64,000 nucleotides of DNA from Edolisoma coerulescens (Eukaryota > Chordata > Aves > Passeriformes > Campephagidae). The translations under genes were made by a program, and so were the position numbers. A model generated the notes under the pieces. That model searched no databases, was not told the DNA's origin, and was given only the letters and a program-made list of their open reading frames with translations. Every line of letters begins with the position of its first letter. Position 1 is the stretch's first letter. The stretch lies in assembly GCA_013397115.1 (NCBI GenBank), contig VWZW01001209.1:434001-498000 (forward strand), written 5' to 3'. Below are positions 12,701-27,700 of this stretch, piece by piece.

Positions 12701-15700
12701 TCCCATGTCTACTTGGGATCCAGTCTGGTTTTGTTCTGAGAGAGAAATTTGCATTCCTGGATAGACAGTGGCTCATGTTCAGTGGAAAGAATAAAGGAGA
12801 CTCTTGCCCATTATACTCTACAGTTTTGTGAACCTGCTGGGGTCTGGAAGTGAATTCAAACTCCCCCACATAGCGCAAAGTCCACATTTTCACCCTCCCT
12901 CTTCCCTCCAAAAGAAGTGTGAGACCTAGGAAGTGGCAGTACCACCACCAACAGGGAAGTTCATTAGGTCCTGATCATCTCTGGCTTTTCTGGAGGATAT
13001 GGGCAGAATATTGATACCTGATCTCATTTACCTGGATCTCAGCAATGTTCTGGGCAGGAGACAGGCTCTTTTCTCCTAAAAAAGGAGAAAAGGCCTTTTG
13101 GACCTTGCATGAGTAGAGAAAGCAAGGGAGTTAGGAAAATTTCAGCATGAATTGCAAGGTGCCTGATTCTCTGATGGCTGCATCCTGTCTCAGTGCAAGC
13201 AGGTCTTAGGTAGGGGGACAAGCAGGCATTTGGTGTCAAGAGCTCTCACTTACTCCTTGTATAGTCACTGGACACAGAAATGCTCCTTTGAAGGAAAAAT
13301 GAGATCTCAGATGGACTATCTGCCTATTGGAAATATTTGCTTTTCTTCATCAATCACAGAAGAATCCTAGAGAATCCATGCTGCAAATGGCAGTGTTCAA
13401 ACAAGTGCCTAAATTCTAGTAGGAAGAATTCAGCACACTGGTGAATCATTGGAACTGATTTTTAAATTATTTTATTTTACATTTTCCTATTTCAAATAGG
13501 TTTTCTGGATTGTTTCCTAACCTATGTCATAAACAAAAAGTTAAACTGATGGAGAACACTGAGAATCAAGTATATTCCTACTGTAACTCGATTAGCAACA
13601 ATGGACAAGTCTTAGTTCCACATAATTCATCCATAAGATGTTTTCAAGTGTGGTGCCTACACAGCTGCAGTGCTGGATTTCAGCATTACATCCATTTCAG
13701 CATACAGAGCAGAGTCACACTTCCTTTCAAGGCCTACGAGGCAGCTTTCCCTATCCTTTGACAATCTACAGATGACATTGAGAATGCTCACAGAGAATTA
13801 GTCTGGGAAATTCTCTGCTCAAAGTCAGAGAAAGAGCAGCCTCCCCTCCTTATAAGAAAGTCTTTGGGTCTGACTTATGCTTTTGCCAGCATTCTGTCTA
13901 TGCTCAGCTCCAGGTTCTTAGTTAGAAGCAGGATTTGACTCATTATCTGTAGGCCTAAGACTATGTGTTTTTTCTCTGATGCAAAAATGGCCCCTGAACA
14001 TCTTTCAATCTCAGTACTGTAGAAATGTTACAAATTTTCAAATGGATGAGACGCTTTAACCTCATGAATCAATCCTGTTAAATTAAGAACAATATGCCAC
14101 TAAAACTACTTGGAAGATGATAGTTCTAAGACAAAATATTTAATGGAGGCTGGTGTGGAAGTGCAGTCAGTTTTGGTTGGTGCTTCTGGCAATAGCTTTT
14201 TCAAGAGACACAGAGTGCCCTCCACAACCAGTGATTCAACCCACTTTTTTTCTTTGAGGACAGTAGGTTTGGAAAGCCCATGTAAAGCAGGAGAGTGTCT
14301 TTATAACTCTTTTTCATTCACATATTTACTCCTACAGAAAACTTGAGAAGAGACTTTAAGACACCATAAACATCAGTCAGACAATGAATGACTGTACAGA
14401 AACAATAAATAATTACCTTCAAGTGTTTCTCCCTCTCCAGAAAGGGCGTCTCCTGCTCCAGAGGCATACAAGGCAGACACAGTCAGTGTATACCTAGTGG
14501 CTTGGTCCAAGCCTTTCAGCATTTTAGAGGTAGTGTCACCTTTCACAGTCACTTCCTTAGTTTCACCTCCTGTGACTGGAGTGTACGTTATAAAGTACTG
14601 CTGCACTTTGCCAGGAGCAGCACTCCAAGACAGCTTCATTGTTGATGTTGTAGCGTCAGAAACTCTCAAGTTTCTTGGATTTCCTCGGACTGCACATGTC
14701 AAAAGATGTTGAAAACAAGTTGAAGCAAGCTTAATTTCTTGGTTTATCTTTTAGGTTACCACTATATAGGGTTTTATGCTAACAAATAATTCCTCAATAG
14801 GCTGCACCAACACTGCTATATTGTACCTTTACTGTAATCAGGACTGTACAATCCCATCCCCACCTTCCTCAGGCAAAAATGCCCAATAAGATCTACTTAA
14901 TTTTTTTTTTTCCCATTAAAGCAGGCTCAGTCCTGGAGCACTTATACATACTAGCACCTCAAGATATGCTCAGATTCAACAAAGATCCATGTTGAGGTCA
15001 CTGTCTTCAGAATCAAGTCAAAGATGACAAATGAAATGTGAAATTAACGTGTTTTGGTTTCCTAAAGAGGTCTTTTTGATGGTAACTTTCCTGGGTCAGT
15101 GAAATTTCAACAATGATCAGGACATTCATACTGTCTGTACTCTCTGGATTTAGTTTAATAAGGCATGATACATGTTAAAGGATTATGCATTTTCACATGC
15201 ATTAAATCGACAGTGATAACTTGAGAAAATTAAATGTCCTTGCTAAATATTCAGCACAAAGTGCAGACATGGTCTGAATTTGCTCAAAAGGTTTATAAGG
15301 TATGAAATTTATATCATTGACAATATGAAGAATCATGGGGACAATTAATTAAACGTACAAGTAGATTCTTCACCCAATTTACCTTGCCATATCAGGTTCA
15401 AGATACTGTATTTTAAAATTAAATACTGCAATTTTGATAAATTCTATTGTCTAAAGTTATCTCTTAGCTAGGCTTGGGCAATGTTATAACTCTCTGTTCA
15501 TCTAGGATGATACATATGGGCTATATGGTTTATTCTCTTTTCAGTATGAATATGTCAACATGCAGCGAGTTTTTCTCACGCTTACTGTGTTCACAGCATT
15601 GATCATGTACCTTCATCAGTTTTTGCATATCCATTCAATGAATTCCCGGGCCCAGACTGATACTCAGGAACAACAGACACTTCATATCTTGTATCTTGGA

Positions 15701-18700
15701 TCAAATTCTGCAGAGTAGTTGATCTATCATTTGCTGAGACAGTCACTTGTCTCATTTCTCCTCCAGTAAGTGGTCTATAAACAAGCCTGTACCGTAGGAC
15801 ATTTCCTGGAGCTGGAGTCCAACCAACTACAAAGCTATCAGTAGTTTCATCTGTTATCCTTAAGTTTCGAGGAGCACCTTTAACTGCAAAGAATATACAC
15901 ATGTAAGTTGTAAATATTTGCCTTTAGTGAAGCAGTATCTGAAGCAAAACCATGCCAACCATTCTGTTAGCTCATCCAATTTTACAAAACTGCTTATATT
16001 GCCCTCCCATTGCTTTAGGGCACACATACCTTTAGTGATTTCTGAAAATTTAGGGTCAGAGTTACATTCAGCAGAGGAACAAAGTTGTCCCCAAAAGTAC
16101 ATTCATCCCAGTTTATACAACTGCTTCTGAAACTTAAGACAGTCTGACTGTGTTTCGTGGTAACAGTAGAACTGAACTGTGTAAAGGAACATTTGGGCAT
16201 AGTGAGGAAACTTCCTCACACAACAAATAGTGTAAGTTTCCTTGCTGTGGCCATTTGCTTCTGCACCACTTCCATTTACAGGTGCTTGTCAGATACACCT
16301 GCCTACATGCAGGCAGCTATCCTATTTGAAAGAACAAACAAGGAAAATACAACAGAAAAAAACCCGACCAAACCAATTCTATTTCTTTGAATATTTCAAA
16401 TAAAAAATCTATTCATTGCAATTTGAGTTGCATCTAATGTTTAAAGAAGGTTTCTGAATTTAGTCTCTAACTCAAAGAAATAGTTTGTTATCCTAGAAAC
16501 TAAAGAAAAACTGTGGTGAATTCTTTAACCTAGCCTGCTCCTTGAAAAAAGACACAGCAGTTCAGATGAACTCAGTGGGCACACCAAACAAGACTTGACT
16601 CTTCCAACAGACATAAAGATCTGCTGTACCGCGCACTGCTTAGCAGTATGTAGCATTGTCACTCAGGGAAAAAAAGTTCTGGTTTTTTGTTGTTTACTGT
16701 CTATATTCCATAAGTATTGTTCTTCAAAGTTAAGAGTGAAGTAATTAATAATCCTAGTTTTAAAAAGAGACACTTGTTTTCTATTAATCAGAAACACAAT
16801 ACTCAACTTCAAATCCTTTAAAAGCTCGAAACCAAAGTTAATTGCCAATAAAGCCATCTGGCTCAAATTGTTAGCTAGATCTGCATGGAGAGCTGCTGAT
16901 GTTTACCTGGCTGTAGAAGAACTCAGTCTTCTCAGACATGCTGGGATATCATCAGATCACAGTGTTAACAATTATCGAAGGTAGTATCAGTTACAAATGG
17001 GAAGACAAATTATTTTTATTAAAGCTTTTCCTTCTCCTGTCCCGTACGCATACAAGCTACATGTTCTATCAGCCAAGAGTTTGTCTGCTTTCCTAAGGGA
17101 AAATTATGTGTGGCCAAAATATTCTGACTGGTACAGTCATGGAAATGTGCACACTGACAGTGAAACCTGTATCTTCCAAACTTAACATCCAAGCCAAGCT
17201 ATTTTATAAGTGTTTATTTCTATCAGTCTTAAGAGGAAAGAGCAATTAACAAATCTTCATGCTGTTTCTTTCGCTCCCTTGGAACCATTTATGTCACCAA
17301 AGGTCACAAATGACAGCATGGAATAATGAAAAAACGTAGATCGATATTTTTAAAAGCATGATTTAGAGTAGACCGAGTATTCAACTACTGGAATAGAAAA
17401 TCAAATCTACTGTCATGCTGCTCTTTTAAATCGGGAGAAATGCATCACGGCAACTCTATCAAGAAAAAGTAAAGCTACCATGCTTAAATTTACAGCCATT
17501 GATCACATAAAACACATATTGACATCAATGGCAGTTTTGAATCAGTTATTGGATCAGACTAATGAATTTCTGATAAAAAAACCCAGTTAACCAAAACTCA
17601 AGCTCCTTTAAGCCTATTGTATATAAAACAAAATTTCTACTACTGTTAAATTAGATGTAGACATAGCAAATTGCATAGGCACATTTCTCTTTAAATGTAT
17701 TGAAGTCAATGTGCTCTCCTGCATCAGAATCATAATTATTAAATAGAGTAGAATAGAACAGAATAGTTCGGTTGGAAAGGATCTATAATGTTCATCCAGT
17801 CCAACTTGAGTCTCTATTGACAATAATACATGCTACTGAATTTAATATTGAGAACACTACTTCATTTGAAAGGAGGCCACTGCAGGAATACAGGATCCAT
17901 CCAGTGTTCGGGAAAATTAAAGTCCAATCTTAGAAACTTAATGCTTGCATATTATTGGAATTTTAAATCTTTACTGAATGCACTGAGATACAATAATGTT
18001 CATTCTCATCCTGCATGGCAGTACAGCTTCTTAGCCTTAGTTGGCTGTTTCTCATTTACCAGTTCTCCAGCTAAGCAAATTCTTATTTGAACATATGACT
18101 CCCCTTGTGTCTGAGAATAGTGGGAATCCTACCTTCTAAGGTGGTTTCCTCTCCATCCAAGGGAGGGCCGTCACCATCTTCATATTCAGAAATCACACTG
18201 ACTGTGTAAGTAGTTTCAGGTAGTAAGTTGGTGAGAACTGAGCTAGTACTTGAAGCTGGTACCGAAACAATGAATTCATCTCCACCGACTGCTACTTTAT
18301 ATTTAATGAGATAGGACAAAACCTCTGATCCAGCTGGAGACCAGCTCACTTTGAAACTCTCTGATGTTATGTCAGAAAAGACCATGTTCTTCGCAGGTAC
18401 ATAAGCTGTATGGAAATAAAAATGCACATATGAGGCATACTTGCCAGAATATGTTAAACACAAAATTTCTTAAATAAATAATAAATGTTCCTCAATAATT
18501 TGATTTTTTCTAATTGAACAGATATTTCATTGCATGTGCACAGTATTTGTTTTCTATATTTGCTTATATCTATCAAATTTCAAGAAGATTGTATCTAGGT
18601 TGCCTAAAATCTTTCAACAGTGAGTAGAAGCACCAACTCAGTGATTTCTAGATCAAATGAAAACAGTTCATCTAGAAAAAAATATATTTATGAAAACTTA

Positions 18701-21700
18701 ATTTAGAATCTGATGATCAAATCAGGTTCCCTATTTCATATGTCCGATGAACAGCAATAACATTACATCCTCAATGGAAACTAAAAATGGTTGGGATTTT
18801 TTTCAGATCTAGATTAGAAATAAGGCAAAATAAAAACCAGTATTTTTTCAGGAATGAGGTCAAAGGGGAAACAAGGAATTTGACATGAGGCACAAACACA
18901 AATCTGACATCCCAGGATTGTTTTGGTTGGCCTAGTCAGCCTAACAGTGGGGATCTTAAAACTGTTTGAGCCCTCTAAAACAAAGGCTGCTTTACTGGTT
19001 TGTTCCTCAAAGCTATCCTGAAACAAAAGACTTATTTTTAAAGGGAGTGGGGCTTTCAGCACTGGCGACCCTTCAATGTTAGTGTCCTACTAAACACAGG
19101 TAGGGACACTGTGGGTGCAACTAATCATAAGTAACTTTATCTGACCAAAAGTTGGCCATTTAGAAATCTTTTGAATGTTAAACATTATCCATGCTGGCCT
19201 AATTTGGATGCATGTGAAGACTTTCATGTGCTACTTCATTTCAGTCTTTACAGTTAGATTGCAATCACTATCACCTAGCATCTGCTGTCTCAAGTTGTCT
19301 TGTCTAAGCCCACTTCAGAGGGCCATTAATTTTACCCTAAAAATTGATGAAATTGCCCTCTAGAGTTGTTGGCATTACTTTGTTGCCTTTGAACATCTAA
19401 AAGACAAGCTTAGACTTGCCAGCTCATATTGTAGAGCTAAAAAAAGAATGCCCTGGTAACTGTTTCACTCAAGACATTGAGTGCAAAAGCAGAGCATATC
19501 CACTAAGGTCATTCCAATAGACACACATTTTATTAGCTTTTTAGGTACCTAGCAAGGTTGGGGGAAAAAATTTCTCCAATAATTTTTTCATTTCCATTTA
19601 TCCATTAATTTCACCTGTTGCTTTTAATATGTTTGAAAATGAGCAGCAAATCCCCAGTTATTAAAATTATCATTTGTATATGGACAATTTCACCAATATA
19701 AATTCTTTAGTTAACTATAAGCACAAAACATTGGTTCAGATCCTTTTTTCATTACATTTTCTACATTCCTCTAAGTAATAGTGGTTACTTACATTTTCTT
19801 CTTATAGCAGCCAGTTCCTGCTCAATTCGTAGGCAGACAGATTGTGTAAGTTCAAATGATATTCTTTGAAAAGCATCAAAATCTTCCACTGTGTAAACAT
19901 GGGTTTCCGCAGGAGGTGATGCAATTGCTTCCAACTCTGTACGCACTGCATCCTTCACACCAACTGCAAATATTTCTACATCTGCATCCCTGAGCTTTAT
20001 TGCAGGTTCTTTAAAAGCATCTGATGATTTTCCATCAGTGATAAGAATCATGACTCTGGGCACATTTGGTCTTGATCCTTTGCTGGTAACAAATACTTTC
20101 TCCCTCACATATGTCATTGCTTTGCCTGTGTTGGTAGATCCACCTCTGTAGGGGAAGGTGTTAATAGCCTGAATTATGTCTTCCACTCTGTTGTATCTGT
20201 TCAAAGAAAACTCCATATGGGGATCTCTGCTATACTGGACAAGACTTATCTGTACTTTTCGAGGTGATATCTCAAAGCTTTTAACTAACACTTCCAAAAA
20301 GGCTCTTACTTTTACAAAATTGGCAATACCAATGCTGTAGGAACCATCCACTAAAAACACAACATCAGCTTTCACATCCACACCACGTGAGCATTCTGCA
20401 AAGAAAAAGAATAACCATTGTAAATAGATTTTCAATAACCACATAGCATTACAATTGCATCTGTAGTTCATCTATTACACACAACTGCTTATAAACACAA
20501 TAAACTATGCTAAGCAAAGCTGTTTCTCAATAATAATAAAGGTATGATATTAAAACAAGCATCAGAGGTTTCATCAAACAAAAGCTACCATTTGAAAATA
20601 AGGTAGTTAGCTCCAAACTCACCCACTTGAACTTTTACTTGTTGTGTTTTCTCCATTATCGTTATTGGCTCACTGGGGGTCAGTCCTTTCATAGCATAAA
20701 CATTAATTTGATACTCTGTGTCTGGAGAGAGATCTTTGACATTCAGAGCAGTAGTCTGAGGGCCCACACTCAGTACATGTTGTTTTCCCCCAGCTATCAT
20801 TGGAATGAACTGCAGACGATAGCCAGTTATTTGGCTTGTGGATGGATCCCAAGTGATTCTAACAGACTTTGAGGAGATCTGAGTGGCCACCAGATTTGAA
20901 GGAGGCTCCACCACTGAAAGAAATCAAAATCAAACCCAGAATATTAGTTACAATTATAAACATATTTTCTTAACGGTTTTTATTTCTGGAATAAGTTTAG
21001 TTGTCTTTTCTTGATCTTTACTAAAAATCACTTTTGGGGGTTTTTTAAGCATAAATAAACAGAAATGAATCACAAGACAGTCCAAATGAGGCATCATTGA
21101 GAGGGTAAAAATATGAACAATGCATTCATGGTCCCCCAAGTACAGCAGAAGTTCCAGAAGAAATGCTGCCCTGCTCTAAAACTGCTTCAACCAAGAGTGA
21201 AAGCTACATTCACAGAAACACAGTAGAAAGTGTGAACAAATGCAGACTGGAGCAAAGTACTAGGACAGCAGAGTCAACCCTACTGCCATTTTTGTCAAAG
21301 AATAACTAGTTACTTAAAACCCTACAGGGCCAGAAAGCTGCAGTGATACAGCTTCATGCCTTTGTTTTCTTGGGATTGGCCAGTTTTCATGCTTTGGTTC
21401 TTAATCTATTATATATTCTGACCCTTAACCAAGCATTTTTTTCCCCCTTTGATACATTTTTCCATGGAAATGGTGCCTGTGTCCAAACTCACTCCGATAA
21501 CTGCACATCACTGTGTTGCCTTTGAAACAATGGAATAATGGAGCTATTCCAAATCTACATCACATGTTCTGTTATCCTGCATTTAAAGACACAAAACTGA
21601 GACCAGTTTTCCACACTTGCTAAGTGAGGCAACGGATCAAACTCCAGAAATAAAGCAAAGGAAGTAGGGATAGCCTCTTCAATCGACATTGGAATAAACT

Positions 21701-24700
21701 GAAGCTATAAATACATTTTTATAAAGTGTCTCACCTTCTTCACCACTAACCAGTTCACCTAATTGTTCATCAACACCGGAGCACACTTGCAAGATAATTT
21801 CATTCTGTATATCCACAATTCCATCGAAATTAGCCACATTGAACACATGCTTCAGTGAAGGCTGAGATGCAATTAGCTTGAGCTCCTTCGCATCTGCTGC
21901 TTTGATACCTAGAAGTTGCAATAGACAAGACTGTGTTAAATAGCCATAAAATACAGACATCTGTGAGTGTATTCATGTAGTATCAAAACATCCGGGGGTA
22001 AAGCTGAGTTTAAATTAGTTCTGCCTTCTGTCACGATCAATGAGGTGGCAGATTCAATTTTCAGCCAGGGAAAACAATGTGGTATAAATGAAGAATGACG
22101 CCAAGGTTGAAACTATGCTATTCAGTCATATTAATCTCCATGTAGAAGCTACATAATTACTATCAAATTAACACAACTGGTATGTTCCACTCTAGAGGGC
22201 ACAAATGACCCATTTCAAGGCATACACATGAAAAGAGGGGCATAGTGAAATTCTTCAAACATACAGTCTGCAAAATCTATAAATTAATTTTTATGAAAGT
22301 TAATCTCTCAATCGTTAGAAAAACTCAACGTACCCAAGGAAAAAACTTCAACTCCTATGTTGCGAAGCTCTCTTGCAGGAATTTCTACGTCATCTTGAGC
22401 TTTTCCATCAGTAATGACAATTGCTACTTTGGGAAAGCCTTTTCTTGCTCCTGCAGACTCAGTGAAGGTGTTTTGAACAAGGTAATCAATAGCCTCACCT
22501 AAAACCAATATCACAAGTTGTGTTTCATTAGACTTGTATGAACTACAATTTAAAGTATATTTGAACTATGAAATGAAATGCTGAATAAACATGTATGTGG
22601 GAAACTTGTACCTGTCATCGTGTTGCCACCTTTGTAAGGTATCCTCTTAATTGCATCAATAAGATCACTTCTTCTGAAATACTGATTTAAATTGAACTCT
22701 GTTCTTGTATCTGAACTGTACTGAACAACTCCAACTCTCGTCTTTTCTTCCCCAATGTCAAAAGCTGATACAAGGGCAACCATGAAGTCCAGAATATATC
22801 CAAAGTTATTTCTTCCTACACTCCATGAACCATCTACCAGGAAAACTAGATCTGTCATTGCACTTATGGAGCATCCTGGAACACAACAGGGAAAAGAAGA
22901 AAACCAACTCTATTAGCAAATGAGCAATTGCATTCTTACAAATCAGTGAGAAATGTCTAATGGAAACTTAGTAGGTGAAAACCAAAGCAAACAGATATTT
23001 AAAAGATTGATCTTGTCTGGGATATCTTGCTTGGGGAAACATTATTCGCATAAGTGAACACCCATATGAGTTTTCTAATGGCCATTATCAAAAGGGAACT
23101 GGTTTGAGACACCTCTCATGCTAATCCACAAGAACTGTTATGCCACAACAGCTGAAAACACCCATACAAATCTTTTTTCAGTGATTTGATGTTACAGAAA
23201 AAATTTGTTTTGTTACCCCTTGTGCCTTGCATCTTTATTTCCCCATTAAAGTTGCACAGGTTCTTCTGCAAAGCCTTTTATCCACAGTATGACACCTTTT
23301 GTGGTGGTCAAAAGTCCACTCATGGACTTGCTCAGGTTAGTTGTATGAAATCCCTAGTTTCAGTACCAACTTTGCACCTTAATCTTTCAATGCAGCTAAT
23401 AAATTCCTTCTATCCCAGTCCCCTCACAAGTTTTCTTAACTCTGCACAACTTTACAAGTTAACTTTTTTGGTAGGTAACACAGAAACACAGTTTAACTTT
23501 GTGGGGTGCTAGAGCTAGACCTCAGATAAGATAAATGTCAGATAAGTTGAAAGACAAAACACCTTACTTTGTAATTGAGCCTCAACCTTCTTTTCCTCTG
23601 GTATCCCTGGGCCGCCTGTCTGAACTACACAAAGCAAAACATAGACAGAATTAATAGAGGAAATAGGGTTGAATTTTTAAACATCAAAGAAAAGCACATA
23701 AGCAGTTAGAGGCACGCATCTGACAAGCCTCAGAACATGAAAACATAAATGCAGGTTGTGAATACATCACCTGTACTTACAGATTGGACAACATAGTATT
23801 CAGAGTGACACAAAATACAGAAAATGTAAATATCTAAGAATCCTCTGTATTTGTACGTCTTGTACAGTCATTTCCTGAAAATTAACTGCAACATGCCTGG
23901 AAGAAATACCAATATTGCCCCTCTCTAACACCTAGGGAAATTAATAATTAGTAATTTTCCCATGGTTCTTTGTGAAGCCTGAGACATGAGAGAAAATGTG
24001 TCATAGAAGAGAGTCTGCTGTGCATTTTTATTTAATTAAATTTATTTTATGCTTTTTTAAATTATTAATATACATTATTAAAGCTCAAATTCAATATTTT
24101 AGTATGCATTGAGGTATATTGTGTCACATTTTATTGTTATTTGATTAATATAGTCTGCTTTCTCACACAGGATGTCAGTCCAATTCATTTGTTACTGAGG
24201 TCAATGATTGTCTTCCCATTGACTTCAGCAGATGCAATTTATAGGAAGTAGGTATAGCTCAAAAAACACAGCGGCCTCCTGCCAAGAATACTATAGAAGT
24301 TGGCAGACACTATATCCATGTTAGTATCCTTTGATCTCTTGCAAATTTTCTCTGCTTCTACTATGATTAATGGAAAAAAGCTGTTCAGACAGCTTCATCA
24401 GAGGAGAGTTTAGGTATGTGGCAATTTTGTTGGAGAACTGGATCAAAACCAAGTTTTGTGAATGATTTCTCTTAATTGGCTTTCTAATTGTATTGCAGCT
24501 ACTTACTTGTCAGCTGGCCAAAAACAGGTAGACTCTCCTCTCTGTCATCATATGAAGCTATTGATACAACATACTCTACATCAGGTATAAGATCTGATAT
24601 GACAGTTTGGGTAGTGCTGGGTGAAAGAGTAAATTCTTTAGTAGGTCCATCTGCAATAAATACATAAAACACTCAGTACAGCCTTAAAATCCAATAATAC

Positions 24701-27700
24701 TGATAAGCTGATTGTAAAACAAAATGCAACAGACAACAGTCTATCTTAAACCCAGTGACAATTTTAGAATGATACACTTTCTGTTTTCATGAAGTATAAA
24801 TATTGAAACATGAAACTTCAAGCTAATGTGCTTTCAATAGTGAATAAAATTACTAAAGTGTTTAATAAATTCCGGGAAATTTGAAACTTAAAATGTGAAT
24901 ACAAAATGTACTATCATCTAACAAATCATGTCCTTTTCTGATTCAGTATCACTTTTACACTGATTATTTCTCAAAGTGAAATAGTATAATGGCTGTCTTA
25001 CACAGCATAATACAAATCTTGAACTTTAAGGTGAAAGCATAGAAGGGGAGCAGAGTGATGATTCTACCTTCTTATTCCTTCTTGCAAAGCAAAGGCATCC
25101 AAAACTTGTTACTTGCAATCCCAAAATGGTAAACACTATGGCAAGAATAGCTCTAACTTGGAAGAATCACTGTTTTTCCTGTATGCCCTTTGCTGCTACC
25201 CAGGCTTGATCACAAACTTCCAAAAGATTTTAACAGCTACTCTCATACCTAAGTTAGAAGTAGGCAAAAATAAACTAACGTTTCAAAACACGTAATCACA
25301 TAAAAAATTTTGACAGAACTCACCATTTGTTGGAACCACAGTTATTCTGTAACCCACTATTGCATCTGGTGGCCTTTTCCATGACATTTGAACATTATGT
25401 TCATCTATAATTGTAAAATTCAAGTCTGATGGTGGGTTAACTGCAAAAGATTTATACCAGGTAGATGTTTAAAAGCTTGAACAAGTTTTGGCAAGTTAAT
25501 AAATAAAACAATGTTGAGCAAAGCTTACTAAAATTGTCTTTGCATAAATTTGTTTCCAACAAATATAAAGATATGTTGTTGGAAAAAGAGTAAAATAAAA
25601 GCTGACAAAATATGACAAAACATCAAAGAGTATATGCATTACAGAGGACAGCACAGAACATGTTTCTTGAGTTGCCAAGACATTCAAGAATGGCCAGCAA
25701 AATCAAGCACAATAGAAAACACATTTGGATACATGTACAATGAGTTCACAGATAATCACCACATATGCAAACATTTCACATAACAATTAAAGGAAATTTT
25801 TTACATGCTGGGTGCAATCCGTAGAAGCATGCCAAATCACAACCTGCTTACAATATCATGAGATCATTTAGGATGTGGAGAACACAGTACTCTTCTTAAT
25901 TAGACATCAAAGAATTGATCAGCTTTTTAAATATAGTCTCTGCATATGATATTTCTTATCAATTTCACTGAATCTAGAAACTTGGCAGAGAAAAGAAATA
26001 ATTTAAAGAATGCAGAAAAATATTGGCCATTTAATGTTCAGTAAAACAATTTCTGTTAGGGTCTAGATATGAATATACATGCAAAATGTATATCATTGAT
26101 AATGATACACTGATGTATCATTATATTTCAAAATATGGAGAACTCCACCCCTTTGTTCCTAGAAGCCACTAAAGTGACATACTTTGCATATAGCAACAAA
26201 GGATTCAGGAGCTAAGGGGATAATAAATGGCGTTAGTAATGGTTGCAATTTGCCAAAATATTCGAGCTGATGCAAAGTTCACAAAAATAAAATTCTAACT
26301 GTTTACACCAGATTCCTGTACAATTTCAAAGGTGTAAACTATTGTTTTCATGTTCCCTTTGCAGCAGGTGTACCCATACTAATAGTGGCATTTTAACATA
26401 AAATGCCAGTATGGTTCCAAACAACACAATGGTTAATTATGAAAAGACAACATCAAAATATATTTAAGGACATTTATTTTACAGAATTTATAGAAAACGG
26501 CAAAGAGGGCACCAGTGAACTGAACAAATGACTGCAAATAAAACTTGTAGGAGCTGATGACAGAAGTAACTGAACAGTACAGAAAGAAATAGTTTACATA
26601 TGCTAATTTGCAGCATCATGCATATGTAAATGAAATGTTGATTATTGGTTTTTTAGCTTCCCACAATGGACAAAGCCTCCATGTACAAGGTTCATTACAC
26701 AAAGACGTTTCATAAATATTTTATAATGATATTCTCTTTGTAAAATTGTCATGCTTACTCATGCAGTATTTTACTGACTCACTGTCAGTGCATGGTAGGT
26801 GTATTATATATTACTGTTTAAATAGGTTTACAAAGTAAGATTAGATCCAGCCATACTTTCCTTAACTACTAGTGAGAGAGTTTTTCAGGCATTTTTAAAA
26901 GACAGATCTTCTGTTTCATAGAAGATCTCCATCATATGTCAGATTTCATGTCAGATTTGAATATCATTTTAAAAGCAGATAAAGAAGTAAATGCTAGAAT
27001 GTTTAATTATGAAAAGACACTGTCCAATTACAAACAGTAAAACTGAGCTAAAAAATATGACTTTTTTTCCTTTTAATTTTCCGTCATTTCCAACCATAGG
27101 ATAATATGGCTTTATAATACTGATACAATAGATAACAGTAGTACTGAGGTAAATGTTATTTTTCCTGTTGTCCATACACAGGCAGTGAGATTAGACTATT
27201 AACTACATGCACAGTTTATTCATCGTTCAGTTTATGAGTATCACAATGCTAGAGATGGCAGGGTAGTTACTTAGTATCAAAATCATGCAACACGTGTTAA
27301 TAGTAAAATACATTTAGATTATAAGAATATCATTATAAAATATTGTTTCAGTAGCAATGGCTCAGGACAAATTTAATGCAAAGGCAGAGACAACTGACCT
27401 GAGCATGCTTTTAAAAAAAATTCAGTACATGGAAAAAGTAGCACCACCAACCTTGCAGGTAAATTGGAATGTTGCAGCAGAGACTTTAGGCTTTAACTGC
27501 TGAAGGACAGCAGCAGCCCAACTTGTTGATATCCAAATGACCGGATTCCAGATAAACTGAAAAAGCTGACTGTGAGGAAAAGTCTTTAGCATTTTGAAGG
27601 ATTTTATTCCATTTTATGATAATTCAGATGTGGATCTTGGCAGGTAACAAGAATAGTACATTGAAACATAAGTGGTGTATCCATTCCTCCAGGTGATCAC

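Noticed and set aside
22308..22514. Reading through the exon 7 donor to give the tail seen in the raw open frame (…SLGTLSFSND)
   Set aside because: The GTACGT donor after SLG joins in frame to GIKAADAKELK in exon 8, which restores the conserved VWA strand; the read-through tail is intron.
487..25440. COL14A1 as the identity of the collagen gene
   Set aside because: COL14A1 has related domains, but the linker, VWA-2 and FN3 motifs match COL12A1 and the COX7A2/TMEM30A neighbours mark the COL12A1 locus.
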